The position numbers were made by a program, and so were the translations under genes. A stretch of DNA of 39,997 nucleotides, taken from Rhodopila sp. (GTDB lineage: Bacteria; Pseudomonadota; Alphaproteobacteria; Acetobacterales; Acetobacteraceae). Shown here piece after piece: positions 1-8,110 of the stretch (position 1 is its first letter; each line of letters opens with the position of its first letter). Under the pieces are notes generated by a model. That model saw only the letters and a program-made list of their open reading frames with translations, had not been told where the DNA came from and did not search any database. The DNA is taken from positions 1-39,997 of the forward strand of contig JANXLQ010000299.1 of the NCBI GenBank assembly GCA_025355085.1, given 5' to 3'.

Positions 1-1482
1 TTTAATGGCTGCAATCCCGGCCAGCTTCGAAGGCGGTAATTTGCGGTAGCCCACCTCACGCTGGGCGGTCTCCACTTCCATATACATTTCGGTATTGGAC
101 AGCAGGGGGCAGGGCACAAAAGCGATGAACCCGCAGCGCGAGTCGTCGAAACCATGTTCGGCACCCACACTGGCGGCAACGTCCGGTCTTTGTATTTTAA
201 TACAATTTTCAAAATCCACCGGCTCGCTCATCGTACTCGACCTCAGTCGTATCGAGCGCACGATTCCTGGCTTGGCCAGGAACCATCCCATGATCACCAC
301 CCCGCCCGGCGGGCAGGCGATAACCTCATCGAATTCCAAAAAAATCCTATCCGAGAGCGCCGACAGCGTATCAATCCCGACATACTGCTGACGGGACAGG
401 AACGACTGTAGCGCGACGTTGGTATCGAGGTCGGCCACCTGGACATTGATCGGTCGCAGACGTGCGACCAGTTCTGCCTCCCGCAGGCGCTGCGTGGCCG
501 CGGACGCCCGAATGAACGACGGTACCCCGCCTGACAACACTTCAATGGACGTCAGGCTACCAAGGGGGCGGCCGGATCCGCGCACGAACATGACAAAGCC
601 GGTACCACGGCCCTCCATATCGTCGCGGGGATAAAAGCCGGTAACGGTTTCATCGCTGGCAAGGCTGCCATCGACAAAGCGGACAATGAACGCGTCGGGC
701 CCTACTTGGGTGTCCCACGATCTTGTGACCCAACCGCAAAAGAACCAGCCACCGGAGGCAATGTGGTAGCCGCACAGATCGACGAAGCCATCCAACGTAT
801 TGAGCGGGTGCCTCAAACGCCCATAACCGCTGGTGGAAATCAGCATGAACAGTTCGCGGCAGTGGGCGGATTCCGATTCGGCCAACAGTATCTGCCGAAC
901 CGTGGACGCGACGTCCTGATCCGACATTGCCCGGGCACCGGACTCGACGGCGATCGTCAGCAGTTCGCCATCCACCCGTAACTCGATGGAGGCCAAACCA
1001 CCGAGCAATTCGTTGCTACCTTGAATGAACAGGACGAGGCCGATGCCGCGTCCCCTCAGCCCATCCCGGCGGTAGAAGGCTGTTATGGATTCACCCGCCA
1101 CATCGCCATCGTTGAACCGGGCAACGATTTTGGCCGCTTTCGTTTCATCCCAGCGTTCCGCGGACCAGCCACAGAACATCCAGCCGCCAGCGAGTGAGTT
1201 GTACCCGCAGAAATCTATATAGGCTTCGATCTGCCGACCGTGCCGCAGAAGGTGGCTGTAGAGCGAGATACGCTCCTCATGCCGGCCGTGGTCCATGTAA
1301 TGCTGCAACGGCGAGTTACAAATCCCGTCGGCGATAGCCTGCGCCACGTCTGGAAACGCTCGGAGGTAGGTGTTTTCATCGAAGTTATCTGGAGCAAATG
1401 CCGACATCTCGCCAGCGGACGGAACCGCTTCAGAGTCGAGCTCGGTGACGTCGGAGAAGTCTTGCGTGTCTTGGTCACCCAT
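1..1482 (-). CDS. Large modular protein, partial (continues past the left edge)
   Basis: Reading the minus strand from the ATG at 1482 gives 494 codons with no stop, running off position 1, so the C-terminus is missing. Residues about 37-75 carry a YLRAFPDVAQAI ... HYMDHGRHEER motif, a short module that I associate with alphaproteobacterial glycosyltransferases and surface-polysaccharide proteins. Two related modules of about 85 residues follow: one near residues 88-175 with GGWMFCGW and RGRGIGLVLF, the second near 232-320 with GGWFFCGW and EGRGTGFVMF. A third, diverged copy starts near residue 385 (GGVVIMGWFLAKPG). No signal peptide or membrane segment is seen. An alternative in-frame ATG at 1530 would add 16 residues; 1482 is preferred because GGGAT lies just upstream and the protein then starts acidic and hydrophilic. 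The function is not recognised; a glycan-related role is only an inference from the N-terminal motif, and glycosyltransferase domains could lie beyond the edge. Confidence 0.8.
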   Translation of the reverse strand, partial: MGDQDTQDFSDVTELDSEAVPSAGEMSAFAPDNFDENTYLRAFPDVAQAIADGICNSPLQHYMDHGRHEERISLYSHLLRHGRQIEAYIDFCGYNSLAGGWMFCGWSAERWDETKAAKIVARFNDGDVAGESITAFYRRDGLRGRGIGLVLFIQGSNELLGGLASIELRVDGELLTIAVESGARAMSDQDVASTVRQILLAESESAHCRELFMLISTSGYGRLRHPLNTLDGFVDLCGYHIASGGWFFCGWVTRSWDTQVGPDAFIVRFVDGSLASDETVTGFYPRDDMEGRGTGFVMFVRGSGRPLGSLTSIEVLSGGVPSFIRASAATQRLREAELVARLRPINVQVADLDTNVALQSFLSRQQYVGIDTLSALSDRIFLEFDEVIACPPGGVVIMGWFLAKPGIVRSIRLRSSTMSEPVDFENCIKIQRPDVAASVGAEHGFDDSRCGFIAFVPCPLLSNTEMYMEVETAQREVGYRKLPPSKLAGIAAIK

Positions 1483-1738
1483 TCTTATCCCGCAAAGCGC
1501 CCTTCCAGATATAATCGGCCATTCGCACATGAAAGTGTTGTAGGCTCATGTCCGACATAGGCAGCTTCTAGCGCATGCCAGGATAGAACGTCGCTAAAAT
1601 TATATGGTGGTCGATCCTAATTCGCCGACCGCAGCTATTCGTTTGCTATTTTGGCAGTCAGCATCGCGCCCGCTTTCGGGCAGTATTCTCCGGGCAATGG
1701 GAATTTAACCTTTTTCTGCAATAATCTTCGGACTATAA

Positions 1739-2176
1739 TCAAGGTCCACCAGGCCCGAGCAATTGGGTGAACGTCAGACTACCCCTGCTATTGCGAGCGC
1801 AGCGAAAAAATCTTCTGAAATCGGGGCGCCTGTCAGGTCGGAGAGCTTGGTAAGCTAAACCTTGACTCCTCATCATGCCGCCCAACCCACGCCTCCGCAC
1901 CACGCTTATCGGCCGGAAGCTATCGCCAAAAAGATCGTGCCCCATGAGCAACTCACCGATCTTGGCGTGCAGCCTGGAAAGCTCCGCCGGCCCCGCACCC
2001 GGCGCGAACGTTCCCGTCATCCAATGAATCGCGGCTCTTTTCCAAGTCACAACCAGGGTCGGATGAACGCCGTGTTCGGCGCCGATCTCCCACAGCGTCT
2101 GTTCGTTCTCGATGGCTTCCAACGCAACACGCGCCTTGAACTCAGCCGTGTGCCGCTTGCGCGTAACCTAACGCAT
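1739..2176 (-). pseudogene. IS3-family OrfA transposase, decayed
   Basis: The frame reads RKRHTAEFKARVALEAIEN, then TLWEIGAEHGVHPTLVVTWK and LHAKIGEL. This is the classic helix-turn-helix N-terminus of IS3-family OrfA, a DNA-binding subunit that works with OrfB in transposition. The natural ATG at 2174-2176 is followed by CGT and then an in-frame TAG (2168-2170), where relatives usually have a lysine codon, so translation from the normal start would end after two residues. After the LHAKIGEL segment the sequence no longer resembles OrfA, which suggests further frameshifts or a junction. The frame stays open to 1739 but is not a functional transposase. Confidence 0.75.
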
Positions 2177-2235
2177 CTACCGTCCTGGAACCGGTCGGGA
2201 TTAGTTTATCCAACTGTCCGAATTTCCGGGACCGC
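1739..2235 (-). mobile_element. Remnant of an IS3-family insertion sequence
   Basis: The segment contains a decayed OrfA transposase frame. At its upstream side (minus strand 2233 down to 2214) there is a GGTCCCGGAAATTCGGACAG-type sequence resembling an IS3-group terminus, shortly before the orfA start. No orfB (integrase core) and no second terminus can be seen, so only one end of the element survives. It lies directly next to the broken kdsD tail, and insertion followed by deletion could explain the loss of the kdsD 5' part. The exact boundaries are uncertain. Confidence 0.6.
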
Positions 2236-2301
2236 CTCTCAACTTGACCCGGGCCACGCGGCAAGCCCATAGAACCGCGAAATCCTGGAATCGCATCGAT
2301 C

Positions 2302-2710
2302 TTGAGCCATTTTATCGCCGCCTCTGCCGTTCACTTCGCCAAAACCTCCACTCTCCAGATTGCCCGGAATGTGCTGAAAACGGAAGTCGCCGGTCTGGTA
2401 TCCCTGGCTGCGAGCCAGGATGAGCGGTTTGGCAGCCTCGGCGTCATCCATAAGAATGGCGTCCAGTTCTGTACTCTTACCAACGGTGATTTGCGGCGCT
2501 CGATGGAACCCGATTTGCAGACCCGCCTGGCCGGTGAGGTGATGACACCGTCGCCCCGCACCATCGGCCCGGACGCGCTGGCCGTTGAAGCGCTGCTCAC
2601 GATGAACCTGCACGAACCGCCCGGTTGCATCACCGCTCATCGTCGATACGGCTGGCAAACCTCCCGGCATCCTGCACGTTCATGCCCTGCTGCGCATGAG
2701 GATTGCATGA
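2302..2710 (+). pseudogene. kdsD: Arabinose-5-phosphate isomerase C-terminal fragment (KdsD/KpsF type)
   Basis: Only the regulatory CBS-domain pair of a KdsD-type isomerase remains. The first frame (2302 to about 2630) contains FGSLGVIHKNG, TNGDLRRSMEPDL and EVMTPSPRTIGPDALAVEAL, all typical of KdsD CBS1 and the start of CBS2. The rest of CBS2 (IVDTAGKPPGILHVHALLRM) continues in another frame from about 2636 to a TGA at 2708-2710, so there is at least one frameshift near 2615-2638. The N-terminal SIS isomerase domain (about 200 residues) is absent and an IS3 remnant lies where it should be. KdsD converts ribulose-5-phosphate to arabinose-5-phosphate, the substrate of the neighbouring kdsA, so an intact copy elsewhere is expected if Kdo is still made. 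Confidence 0.8.
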
Positions 2711-2768
2711 ACGCTCGATCCGCCCCTTTTCTGCTGGCAACAACGATCGGCTCATCGGGAGTTCAAAC

Positions 2769-3608
2769 ATGACATCCGCATCTTCACGCGTCGTCCGGGT
2801 CGGCAATATCGAGATCGGCAATGACCTGCCGTTCGTGCTGATCGCCGGTCCCTGCCAGATCGAATCCCGCGCCCATGCGCTGGAAATCGCCTGGGCACTG
2901 CGGGAAATGTCCGACCGCACCGGCGTGCCGGTCATCTACAAATCCAGCTACGACAAGGCCAATCGTACCAGTGCCTCGGCTGAACGCGGGATCGGCATGG
3001 ACGCGGGCCTTACGATCCTAAGCGATGTGCGCGAGGCAACCGGCCTGCCAGTGCTGACGGACGTGCATACCGCCGACCATTGCGCCCCGGCGGCTCAGGC
3101 TGTGGACGTGCTGCAAATTCCGGCGTTCCTGTGCCGCCAAACCGACCTGTTATTGGCCGCCGGAGAAACCGGACGCGCGATCAACATCAAGAAGGGCCAG
3201 TTCCTCGCGCCGTGGGACATGGTGAACGTAGCCGCGAAGATCGCCAGCACCGGCAATCACAACATCATGCTGTGCGAGCGTGGTGCCAGCTTCGGCTACA
3301 ACACCCTGGTCAGCGATATGCGCAGCCTGCCGATCATGGCGCGCACCGGCTATCCCGTGGTGTTCGACGCAACGCATTCGGTACAGCAGCCGGGTGGCCA
3401 GGGCACCTCATCGGGCGGCCAGCGAGAATTCGCCCCCGTCCTGGCTCGGGCGGCTTTGGCGGTCGGTGTGGCGGCGGTGTTCATCGAGACGCACCAGGAC
3501 CCGGACAAAGCACCCAGCGACGGCCCGAACATGATCCCAATCAGCCAGATGGAACCGCTGATCATCCGGCTGGCAGCGTTCGACCGGCTGGCGAAGCAAA
3601 AAGGGTAA
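2769..3608 (+). CDS. kdsA: 3-deoxy-8-phosphooctulonate (Kdo-8-P) synthase, metal-dependent type
   Basis: The 279-residue cytoplasmic enzyme condenses phosphoenolpyruvate with arabinose-5-phosphate to Kdo-8-phosphate, for the LPS inner core. The length is normal for the family. [10 protein letters not shown] near residue 25 has Cys29 where metal-independent enzymes such as E. coli KdsA have Asn; His203 (FDATHS), Glu240 (FIETH) and Asp251 complete the expected metal site. [10 protein letters not shown] and [12 protein letters not shown] are substrate-binding signatures. The ATG at 2769 was chosen because it begins just before conserved sequence; an upstream in-frame ATG at 2703 would overlap the dead kdsD tail. 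The gene keeps its ancestral place behind kdsD although that partner is broken. Confidence 0.95.
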   Translation: MTSASSRVVRVGNIEIGNDLPFVLIAGPCQIESRAHALEIAWALREMSDRTGVPVIYKSSYDKANRTSASAERGIGMDAGLTILSDVREATGLPVLTDVHTADHCAPAAQAVDVLQIPAFLCRQTDLLLAAGETGRAINIKKGQFLAPWDMVNVAAKIASTGNHNIMLCERGASFGYNTLVSDMRSLPIMARTGYPVVFDATHSVQQPGGQGTSSGGQREFAPVLARAALAVGVAAVFIETHQDPDKAPSDGPNMIPISQMEPLIIRLAAFDRLAKQKG

Positions 3609-3640
3609 GCATCCCGGGCCGGCCAGCAGGGCGACCGTCG

Positions 3641-3922
3641 CGATCCGGCCCCGAGCCGACCCGGCGTTTCGTCGGCATCACCGCTACGGCCAGACGCCCC
3701 GCGGCAGCAAAACTTTACCTGGATTGGTGCCTATCGGATGATAGCCAGCCGGTACTGATCCGCGATCTCGGCTACCTCTCGGCATTGAGGGGCCAGCCGG
3801 TCAGCCCTCCCGGCCTCGGTTCGGAAGTCCAGAAGCTGTGGTTCGCCGATCGGACCAAGTCGGACAGCGTCAGCCAAAGTTGGTTGAAGGACTGGACCAG
3901 GGCCTACGGAGTCCGACAGTAG
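3641..3922 (+). pseudogene. C-terminal fragment of an ABC solute-binding protein
   Basis: In one forward frame the sequence reads ITATARRPAAAKLYLDWCLS, then a LGYLSALRG segment, KLWFADRT and WLKDWTRAYG, ending in TAG at 3920-3922. This resembles the C-terminal region of periplasmic binding proteins of the iron(III)/polyamine type, where AAK.FLDW.LS..GQ is common. No start codon, signal peptide or N-terminal lobe is present, and the frame runs back into kdsA out of phase, so this is a truncated relic and not a gene. The family assignment rests on sequence character alone. Confidence 0.5.
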
Positions 3923-4123
3923 CGACTAACGCCGGACCGGGCTAAAGAGTGGAAAATACAGACTAGGAAATCCTGTTTGGGTGGGATTTGCACGCCTTCT
4001 CCCTCCGCGTGATGGCGAACCAGCATCGGTGCCGCGACAGGTGGCACGGACATGCCGGGCCATGACGGGGTAAGAAGAAGCGTCTGCCTACCGAAATGGG
4101 AACGACCGCAAGAGGAATCGTCC

Positions 4124-5569
4124 ATGCCCGATACCGCCACCGTGCCTGCGTCCGCACCAACCGCCGCCTTGCTCGACGCCATCCGCGCCATCGTCGGCGA
4201 CCGAGGCATCTTGACGGAACAATCCGACACCGCGCCGTATGCCGAGGACTGGCGCCGCCTGTACCAAGGCCGCACCGCTGCCGTCATCCGCCCAGGCACC
4301 ACGCAGGAACTCGCTGCCGTCGTGACGTTGTGCGCGCGCTCCGGCACGCCGATCGTCCCGCAAGGCGGCAACACGTCGATGGTTGGCGGCGCCGTCCCGA
4401 ACGCCGATGGGTCCGAACTGATCCTGTCCACGTCGCGCCTGAACCGCATCCGCGACCTTGACCCCGCCGACATGACGCTGACGGTCGAGGCTGGGGTGAC
4501 GTTGAAAGCCGCCCAGATCGCCGCTGCCGAACAGGGCTGCCTGCTGCCGCTATCGATCTCATCGGAAGGCACCGCGCAAATAGGCGGCGTGCTGGCGGTG
4601 AACGCGGGCGGCAACAACACGGTGCGCTATGGCAACGCCAGGGACCTGGTTCTGGGCCTGGAAGTCGTGCTGCCGGACGGCACGATCTGGAACGGTTTGA
4701 GGCGCTTACGCAAAGACAACACCGGCTACTGTCTGCGCCAGTTGTTCGTTGGGTCCGAAGGCACGCTCGGTATTATAACCGCCGCTGTTCTGAAACTCGC
4801 ACCGCAGCCGAAAGAGATCGCCGTCGCCCTTTGCGGCGTGGAAAGCCCCGAGGCGGCGCTGCAACTCTTTACCCGCTTCCAGGCGCACGACGCCGCGTCT
4901 ATCAGCGCGTTCGAGTTGATGTCCGGCCTTGGGATGTCGTTTGTCCTAAAGCACATTCCCGGCGCCACAATGCCGCTGGCATCCCCCGCGCCGTTCTACG
5001 CCCTTGTCGAACTCGCCTCCCCCCGGCCCGGCGCCGGCCTGCGCGGCATGCTGGAGCAAATCCTGGAACAGGCGCTGGCGGACGAGATCGTCCAGGACGC
5101 CGCCATCGCCGAATCCGATGCGCAACGCGCCGCCCTCTGGCGCCTGCGCGAAGAACACTCCGAGGGCCAGAAACGCGAGGGCGCCAGCGTCAAAAACGAC
5201 GTTTCGGTGCCGGTTTCCAAGGTTCCCGCGTTCATTCGCAAGGCGACCGCCGCGTGCGAGGCGTTGATGCCGGGCATTCGGGTCGTGCCGTTCGGCCACA
5301 TGGGCGACGGCAACATCCACTTCAATCTCGAACAACCGATCGGCTCCGATGGGGCCTGGTTTCTGGCGCAGGACCACGCCATCATGGACGCAGTGAATGA
5401 GATCGTGCGGGAATACGACGGCAGCTTTTCGGCCGAACATGGGATCGGAAAGCTGAAACCGTATATGATGCCGGATTGGCGCGGTGGCGCGGAACTCGCG
5501 CTGATGCAACGGATTAAAGCGGCGATCGATCCGGCGGGCATCATGAACCCCGGCAAGGTGCTGCCATAG
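4124..5569 (+). CDS. FAD-binding 2-hydroxyacid oxidase/dehydrogenase (GlcD / D-2-hydroxyglutarate dehydrogenase-like)
   Basis: A 481-residue flavoprotein of the VAO/PCMH fold with an FAD-linked oxidase C-terminal domain. PGTTQELAAVV and PIVPQGGNTSMVGGAV (residues about 65-110) and GTAQIGGVLAVNAGGNN form the FAD pyrophosphate-binding region, and LFVGSEGTLGIIT closes it. The C-terminal half has PFGHMGDGNIHFN and SAEHGIGKLK, the metal- and substrate-binding signatures of D-lactate, glycolate and D-2-hydroxyglutarate dehydrogenases, and ends with the family's IDPAGIMNPGKVLP. The ATG at 4124 has AGAGGA about 8 bases upstream; an earlier in-frame ATG at 4052 lacks this. It oxidises a D-2-hydroxyacid, but the substrate cannot be told from sequence. 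The next gene starts 2 bases after its stop. Confidence 0.9.
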   Translation: MPDTATVPASAPTAALLDAIRAIVGDRGILTEQSDTAPYAEDWRRLYQGRTAAVIRPGTTQELAAVVTLCARSGTPIVPQGGNTSMVGGAVPNADGSELILSTSRLNRIRDLDPADMTLTVEAGVTLKAAQIAAAEQGCLLPLSISSEGTAQIGGVLAVNAGGNNTVRYGNARDLVLGLEVVLPDGTIWNGLRRLRKDNTGYCLRQLFVGSEGTLGIITAAVLKLAPQPKEIAVALCGVESPEAALQLFTRFQAHDAASISAFELMSGLGMSFVLKHIPGATMPLASPAPFYALVELASPRPGAGLRGMLEQILEQALADEIVQDAAIAESDAQRAALWRLREEHSEGQKREGASVKNDVSVPVSKVPAFIRKATAACEALMPGIRVVPFGHMGDGNIHFNLEQPIGSDGAWFLAQDHAIMDAVNEIVREYDGSFSAEHGIGKLKPYMMPDWRGGAELALMQRIKAAIDPAGIMNPGKVLP

Positions 5570-5571
5570 AG

Positions 5572-6273
5572 GTGCCTGCTCTTCCGGTGCGCGAAAGCGA
5601 CCTTTACGCCCCGGTGAAACGCCATCTGGAAGACCTGGGCTATGCCGTGCGCGGGGAGGTCGGGAAATGCGATATCGTCGCGGTCAGCGGCGAATCCGTG
5701 ATCGCGGTCGAACTGAAACTGACTTTCGGTCTGCCGGTGCTGTATCAGGCGCTGCAACGCGTGCCGTCCGTGGACCTTGTTTATGTCGCCGTGGCGGTCG
5801 CGCCGGGACGTAAAGCGCGCGGCAACTGGGACGCTCAGGTGCCGGATGCGTCCCGTCTCTGCCGGATGCTCGGTGTGGGTCTGCTATCCGTGCGCGACGG
5901 CATGATCGTCGTACATGCCGACCCCGGCCCGTTCCAGCCGCGCAAACAACCGAAACAGCGCGCCCGCCTGCTCAGTGAGTTCTGCCGCCGCACCGGCGAC
6001 CACAATTTGGGCGGTACGAACAAGCAGCCCCGGATCACGGCGTATCGAGAAGAGGCTTTGGACTGCGCCAACCTGTTGGCCTGCCACGGGCCGATGAAAG
6101 CCGCCGCCATGCGCGAGGCGACGGGGTCCGCAAAAGCCACCGCCATTCTGCGTAACGACGTCTATGGCTGGTTCGAAAAAATCGCCCGCGGCACCTATGC
6201 CATCGCGCCGGCCGGCCGGCTGGCGCTTGCACTGTATGCCGACGTGCTTACCGCCCGGGCTGCTGTGCGATAA
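5572..6273 (+). CDS. DUF2161 family protein, predicted PD-(D/E)XK nuclease fold
   Basis: A 233-residue protein starting at GTG 5572, two bases after the stop of the FAD oxidase, so probably co-translated. RESDLYAPVKRHLEDLGY, GEVGKCDIVAV and VIAVELKLTF near the N-terminus fit the PD-(D/E)XK core (Asp in CDIV, E-L-K in VELKL) described for DUF2161 'putative phosphodiesterase' proteins. The second half (YREEALDCANLL, HGPMKAAAMREATG, DVYGWFEKIARGTYAI) is the conserved C-terminal winged-helix-like part. The protein has no signal peptide, so it is cytoplasmic. The family is common in alphaproteobacteria but has no proven role; nuclease activity is inferred from the fold only. Confidence 0.85.
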   Translation: MPALPVRESDLYAPVKRHLEDLGYAVRGEVGKCDIVAVSGESVIAVELKLTFGLPVLYQALQRVPSVDLVYVAVAVAPGRKARGNWDAQVPDASRLCRMLGVGLLSVRDGMIVVHADPGPFQPRKQPKQRARLLSEFCRRTGDHNLGGTNKQPRITAYREEALDCANLLACHGPMKAAAMREATGSAKATAILRNDVYGWFEKIARGTYAIAPAGRLALALYADVLTARAAVR

Positions 6274-6380
6274 CCAGGATTTCCGGCGTGCGATGCCCAG
6301 ACATGTTGCATCGACTGCACCCCGCCCTGGCGAAACGGCCCGGACTGCCCACATCATACGGAAACCATAAGGGACCAACC

Positions 6381-7436
6381 GTGACCCAGGCATGGATCAA
6401 CAGCATCGGTACGGCAGTTCCCCCGCATGACATCCACGCAGCATTCGTCGAGTTTGGCCGGGACACCCTCACCGACTGGCACAAGCGTATGCTATTCGAC
6501 CGCATGGCCAAGCTGTCCGGCATCGAGCACCGCTACTCGATTTTCGAGCCCGGCCCGAAACCGCGAGACCAGGTCGTGGACGCCACCGGCTTCTACCGGC
6601 GCGGCGCTTTCCCCTCCACCGCCGCCCGCATGGCGCTATATGAGCCGCACGCCCTCGATCTCGCGATGCAGGCCGTCCGCAAGCTGGACGTTGACCCGGC
6701 CGGCATCACCCACCTGATCGTCGCGAGTTGCACCGGCTTCTCGGCCCCCGGCCTGGATTTCCAGATCATGCGCGCAACTGGTATGCCGGACAGCATACAG
6801 CGCACGATCGTCGGCTTCATGGGTTGCTTTGCCGCCGTCAACGCCCTGAAACTCGCCGATCAGATCGTCCGGGCCGACCCGGCGTCGCGCGTGATGGTGG
6901 TGAATTTGGAACTGTCCAGCCTGCACCTGCAGGAGGACTTCCAGGACGTGCCAAAAATGCTGAGCTTCCTGCTGTTCGCCGACGGCGCCGCCGCCGCGCT
7001 GATCACTGCCAATCCAATGGGCGTTGCGCTCGGGCGCTTCCAGGCCACGGTCATCCCACGCAGCCACGACCTCATCACCTGGCGCATTGGCGACACCGGG
7101 TTTCAGATGCATCTGTCCGGGCAGGTTCCCGGCCGCATCCGCCGCTGGCTGCCAGAGTTCGGACCCGCGCTGCTGCCCCCTGAACCGCCCGTGCTGTGGG
7201 CCGTGCATGCCGGCGGCCGTTCGATCCTGGACTCGGTCCAACAGGGTCTTGGCCTCGCGCCGGACGCATTGCGGTTTTCCCGCGAGATCCTCCGCGACTA
7301 CGGCAACATGTCGTCGGCGACGCTGATGTTCGTGTTGCAAAAGATCATGACCGAACCGGATGCGCGCGGCCCCGGCATGGCGATGGCCTTCGGGCCCGGG
7401 CTGACGGTCGAGACGTTCGCGTTTGCCCGCCCATGA
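6381..7436 (+). CDS. Type III polyketide synthase (chalcone/alkylresorcinol synthase family)
   Basis: A 351-residue homodimeric-type ketosynthase. It extends an acyl-CoA starter with malonyl-CoA units and cyclises the product to an alkylresorcinol or alkylpyrone. The catalytic triad is visible: Cys149 in GFMGCFAA, His276 in WAVHAGG, Asn309 in YGNMSS. VASCTGFSAPGLDF is the conserved segment upstream of the active-site Cys, and the C-terminal AFGPGLTVET is the family's GFGPG loop. The GTG start at 6381 is preceded by TAAGGGA at 6368-6374; there is an upstream in-frame frame to 6288 without family similarity. It overlaps the methyltransferase by ATGA. The starter chain length and ring type cannot be read from sequence; the downstream partners suggest a phenolic lipid. 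Confidence 0.93.
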   Translation: MTQAWINSIGTAVPPHDIHAAFVEFGRDTLTDWHKRMLFDRMAKLSGIEHRYSIFEPGPKPRDQVVDATGFYRRGAFPSTAARMALYEPHALDLAMQAVRKLDVDPAGITHLIVASCTGFSAPGLDFQIMRATGMPDSIQRTIVGFMGCFAAVNALKLADQIVRADPASRVMVVNLELSSLHLQEDFQDVPKMLSFLLFADGAAAALITANPMGVALGRFQATVIPRSHDLITWRIGDTGFQMHLSGQVPGRIRRWLPEFGPALLPPEPPVLWAVHAGGRSILDSVQQGLGLAPDALRFSREILRDYGNMSSATLMFVLQKIMTEPDARGPGMAMAFGPGLTVETFAFARP

Positions 7437-8110
7437 ACCTGTCCCGGCGCAGCACCCAGCAAGAGCGCATGGACACCGACTGTGCCGATTATGCCGACTA
7501 CAGCCGGTGCCTGCGCGACCTGTCCCGGGTGAACGTCGCCACCATGACCCATCGTCCGATGCTGTCCTGGCTGGCCAGGCATGCGCACGGCGAGTTCTCG
7601 GTGCTGGACATCGCCTGCGGCCACGGTGACGGATTACGGAAAATCCGAGCGCGCTATCCCGCCGCCAAATTGACCGGCATCGACCTCAATCCCTGGGCAA
7701 CCCAAGCCGCGCGGGAGGCGACCGATCCAAACGCGCGCATCGACTTCCTCAACGGCGATGCGTTCGCTTTCAAACCCGTCGAAAAATTCGATTTCATCGT
7801 TTGCTCGCAGTTCACCCACCACCTGACCGACGAGCAAGTTGTCACTTTCCTGCGCTGGCTTCCGCGCAATGCCGAAAAGGGCTGGTTCATCAGCGACCTG
7901 CATCGCCATGTCTTGCCCTATTATGGGTTCCCGATCCTCGCCCGGCTGATGTTCTGGCACCGGTTCGTGCGGGAGGACGGCCAGATATCCATCGCCCGCG
8001 CCTTCATCCGCGCCGAGTGGCAAGCGCTGCTGGGTCAGGCCGGGATCACCGAACAACAGGCATTCGTCGCCTGGTACATCCCGTTCCGACTGTGCGTCGG
8101 GTCCCGGTGA
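7433..8110 (+). CDS. Class I SAM-dependent methyltransferase of the PKS operon
   Basis: A 225-residue cytoplasmic methyltransferase. SVLDIACGHGDGL (residues about 56-68) is motif I of the SAM-binding Rossmann fold, and LTGIDLNPWA is the acidic loop that holds the ribose. FDFIVCSQFTHHL is motif IV. The ATG overlaps the PKS stop (ATGA), and the gene's own end overlaps the following FAD gene, so the three are surely one transcript. It probably methylates a phenolic oxygen or ring carbon of the polyketide. It is a soluble Rossmann enzyme, unlike the membrane isoprenylcysteine-type methyltransferases found in some bacterial type III PKS operons, such as srsB of Streptomyces. Confidence 0.88.
   Translation: MNLSRRSTQQERMDTDCADYADYSRCLRDLSRVNVATMTHRPMLSWLARHAHGEFSVLDIACGHGDGLRKIRARYPAAKLTGIDLNPWATQAAREATDPNARIDFLNGDAFAFKPVEKFDFIVCSQFTHHLTDEQVVTFLRWLPRNAEKGWFISDLHRHVLPYYGFPILARLMFWHRFVREDGQISIARAFIRAEWQALLGQAGITEQQAFVAWYIPFRLCVGSR

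Noticed and set aside
3080-3922. 280-codon forward frame overlapping kdsA
   Set aside because: Its first two thirds is the Arg/Pro-rich shadow of kdsA in another frame; only the tail from about 3641 has real similarity.
7801-8091. Longer N-terminus for the FAD oxidoreductase
   Set aside because: The frame is open but overlaps the methyltransferase and the residues have no domain character.
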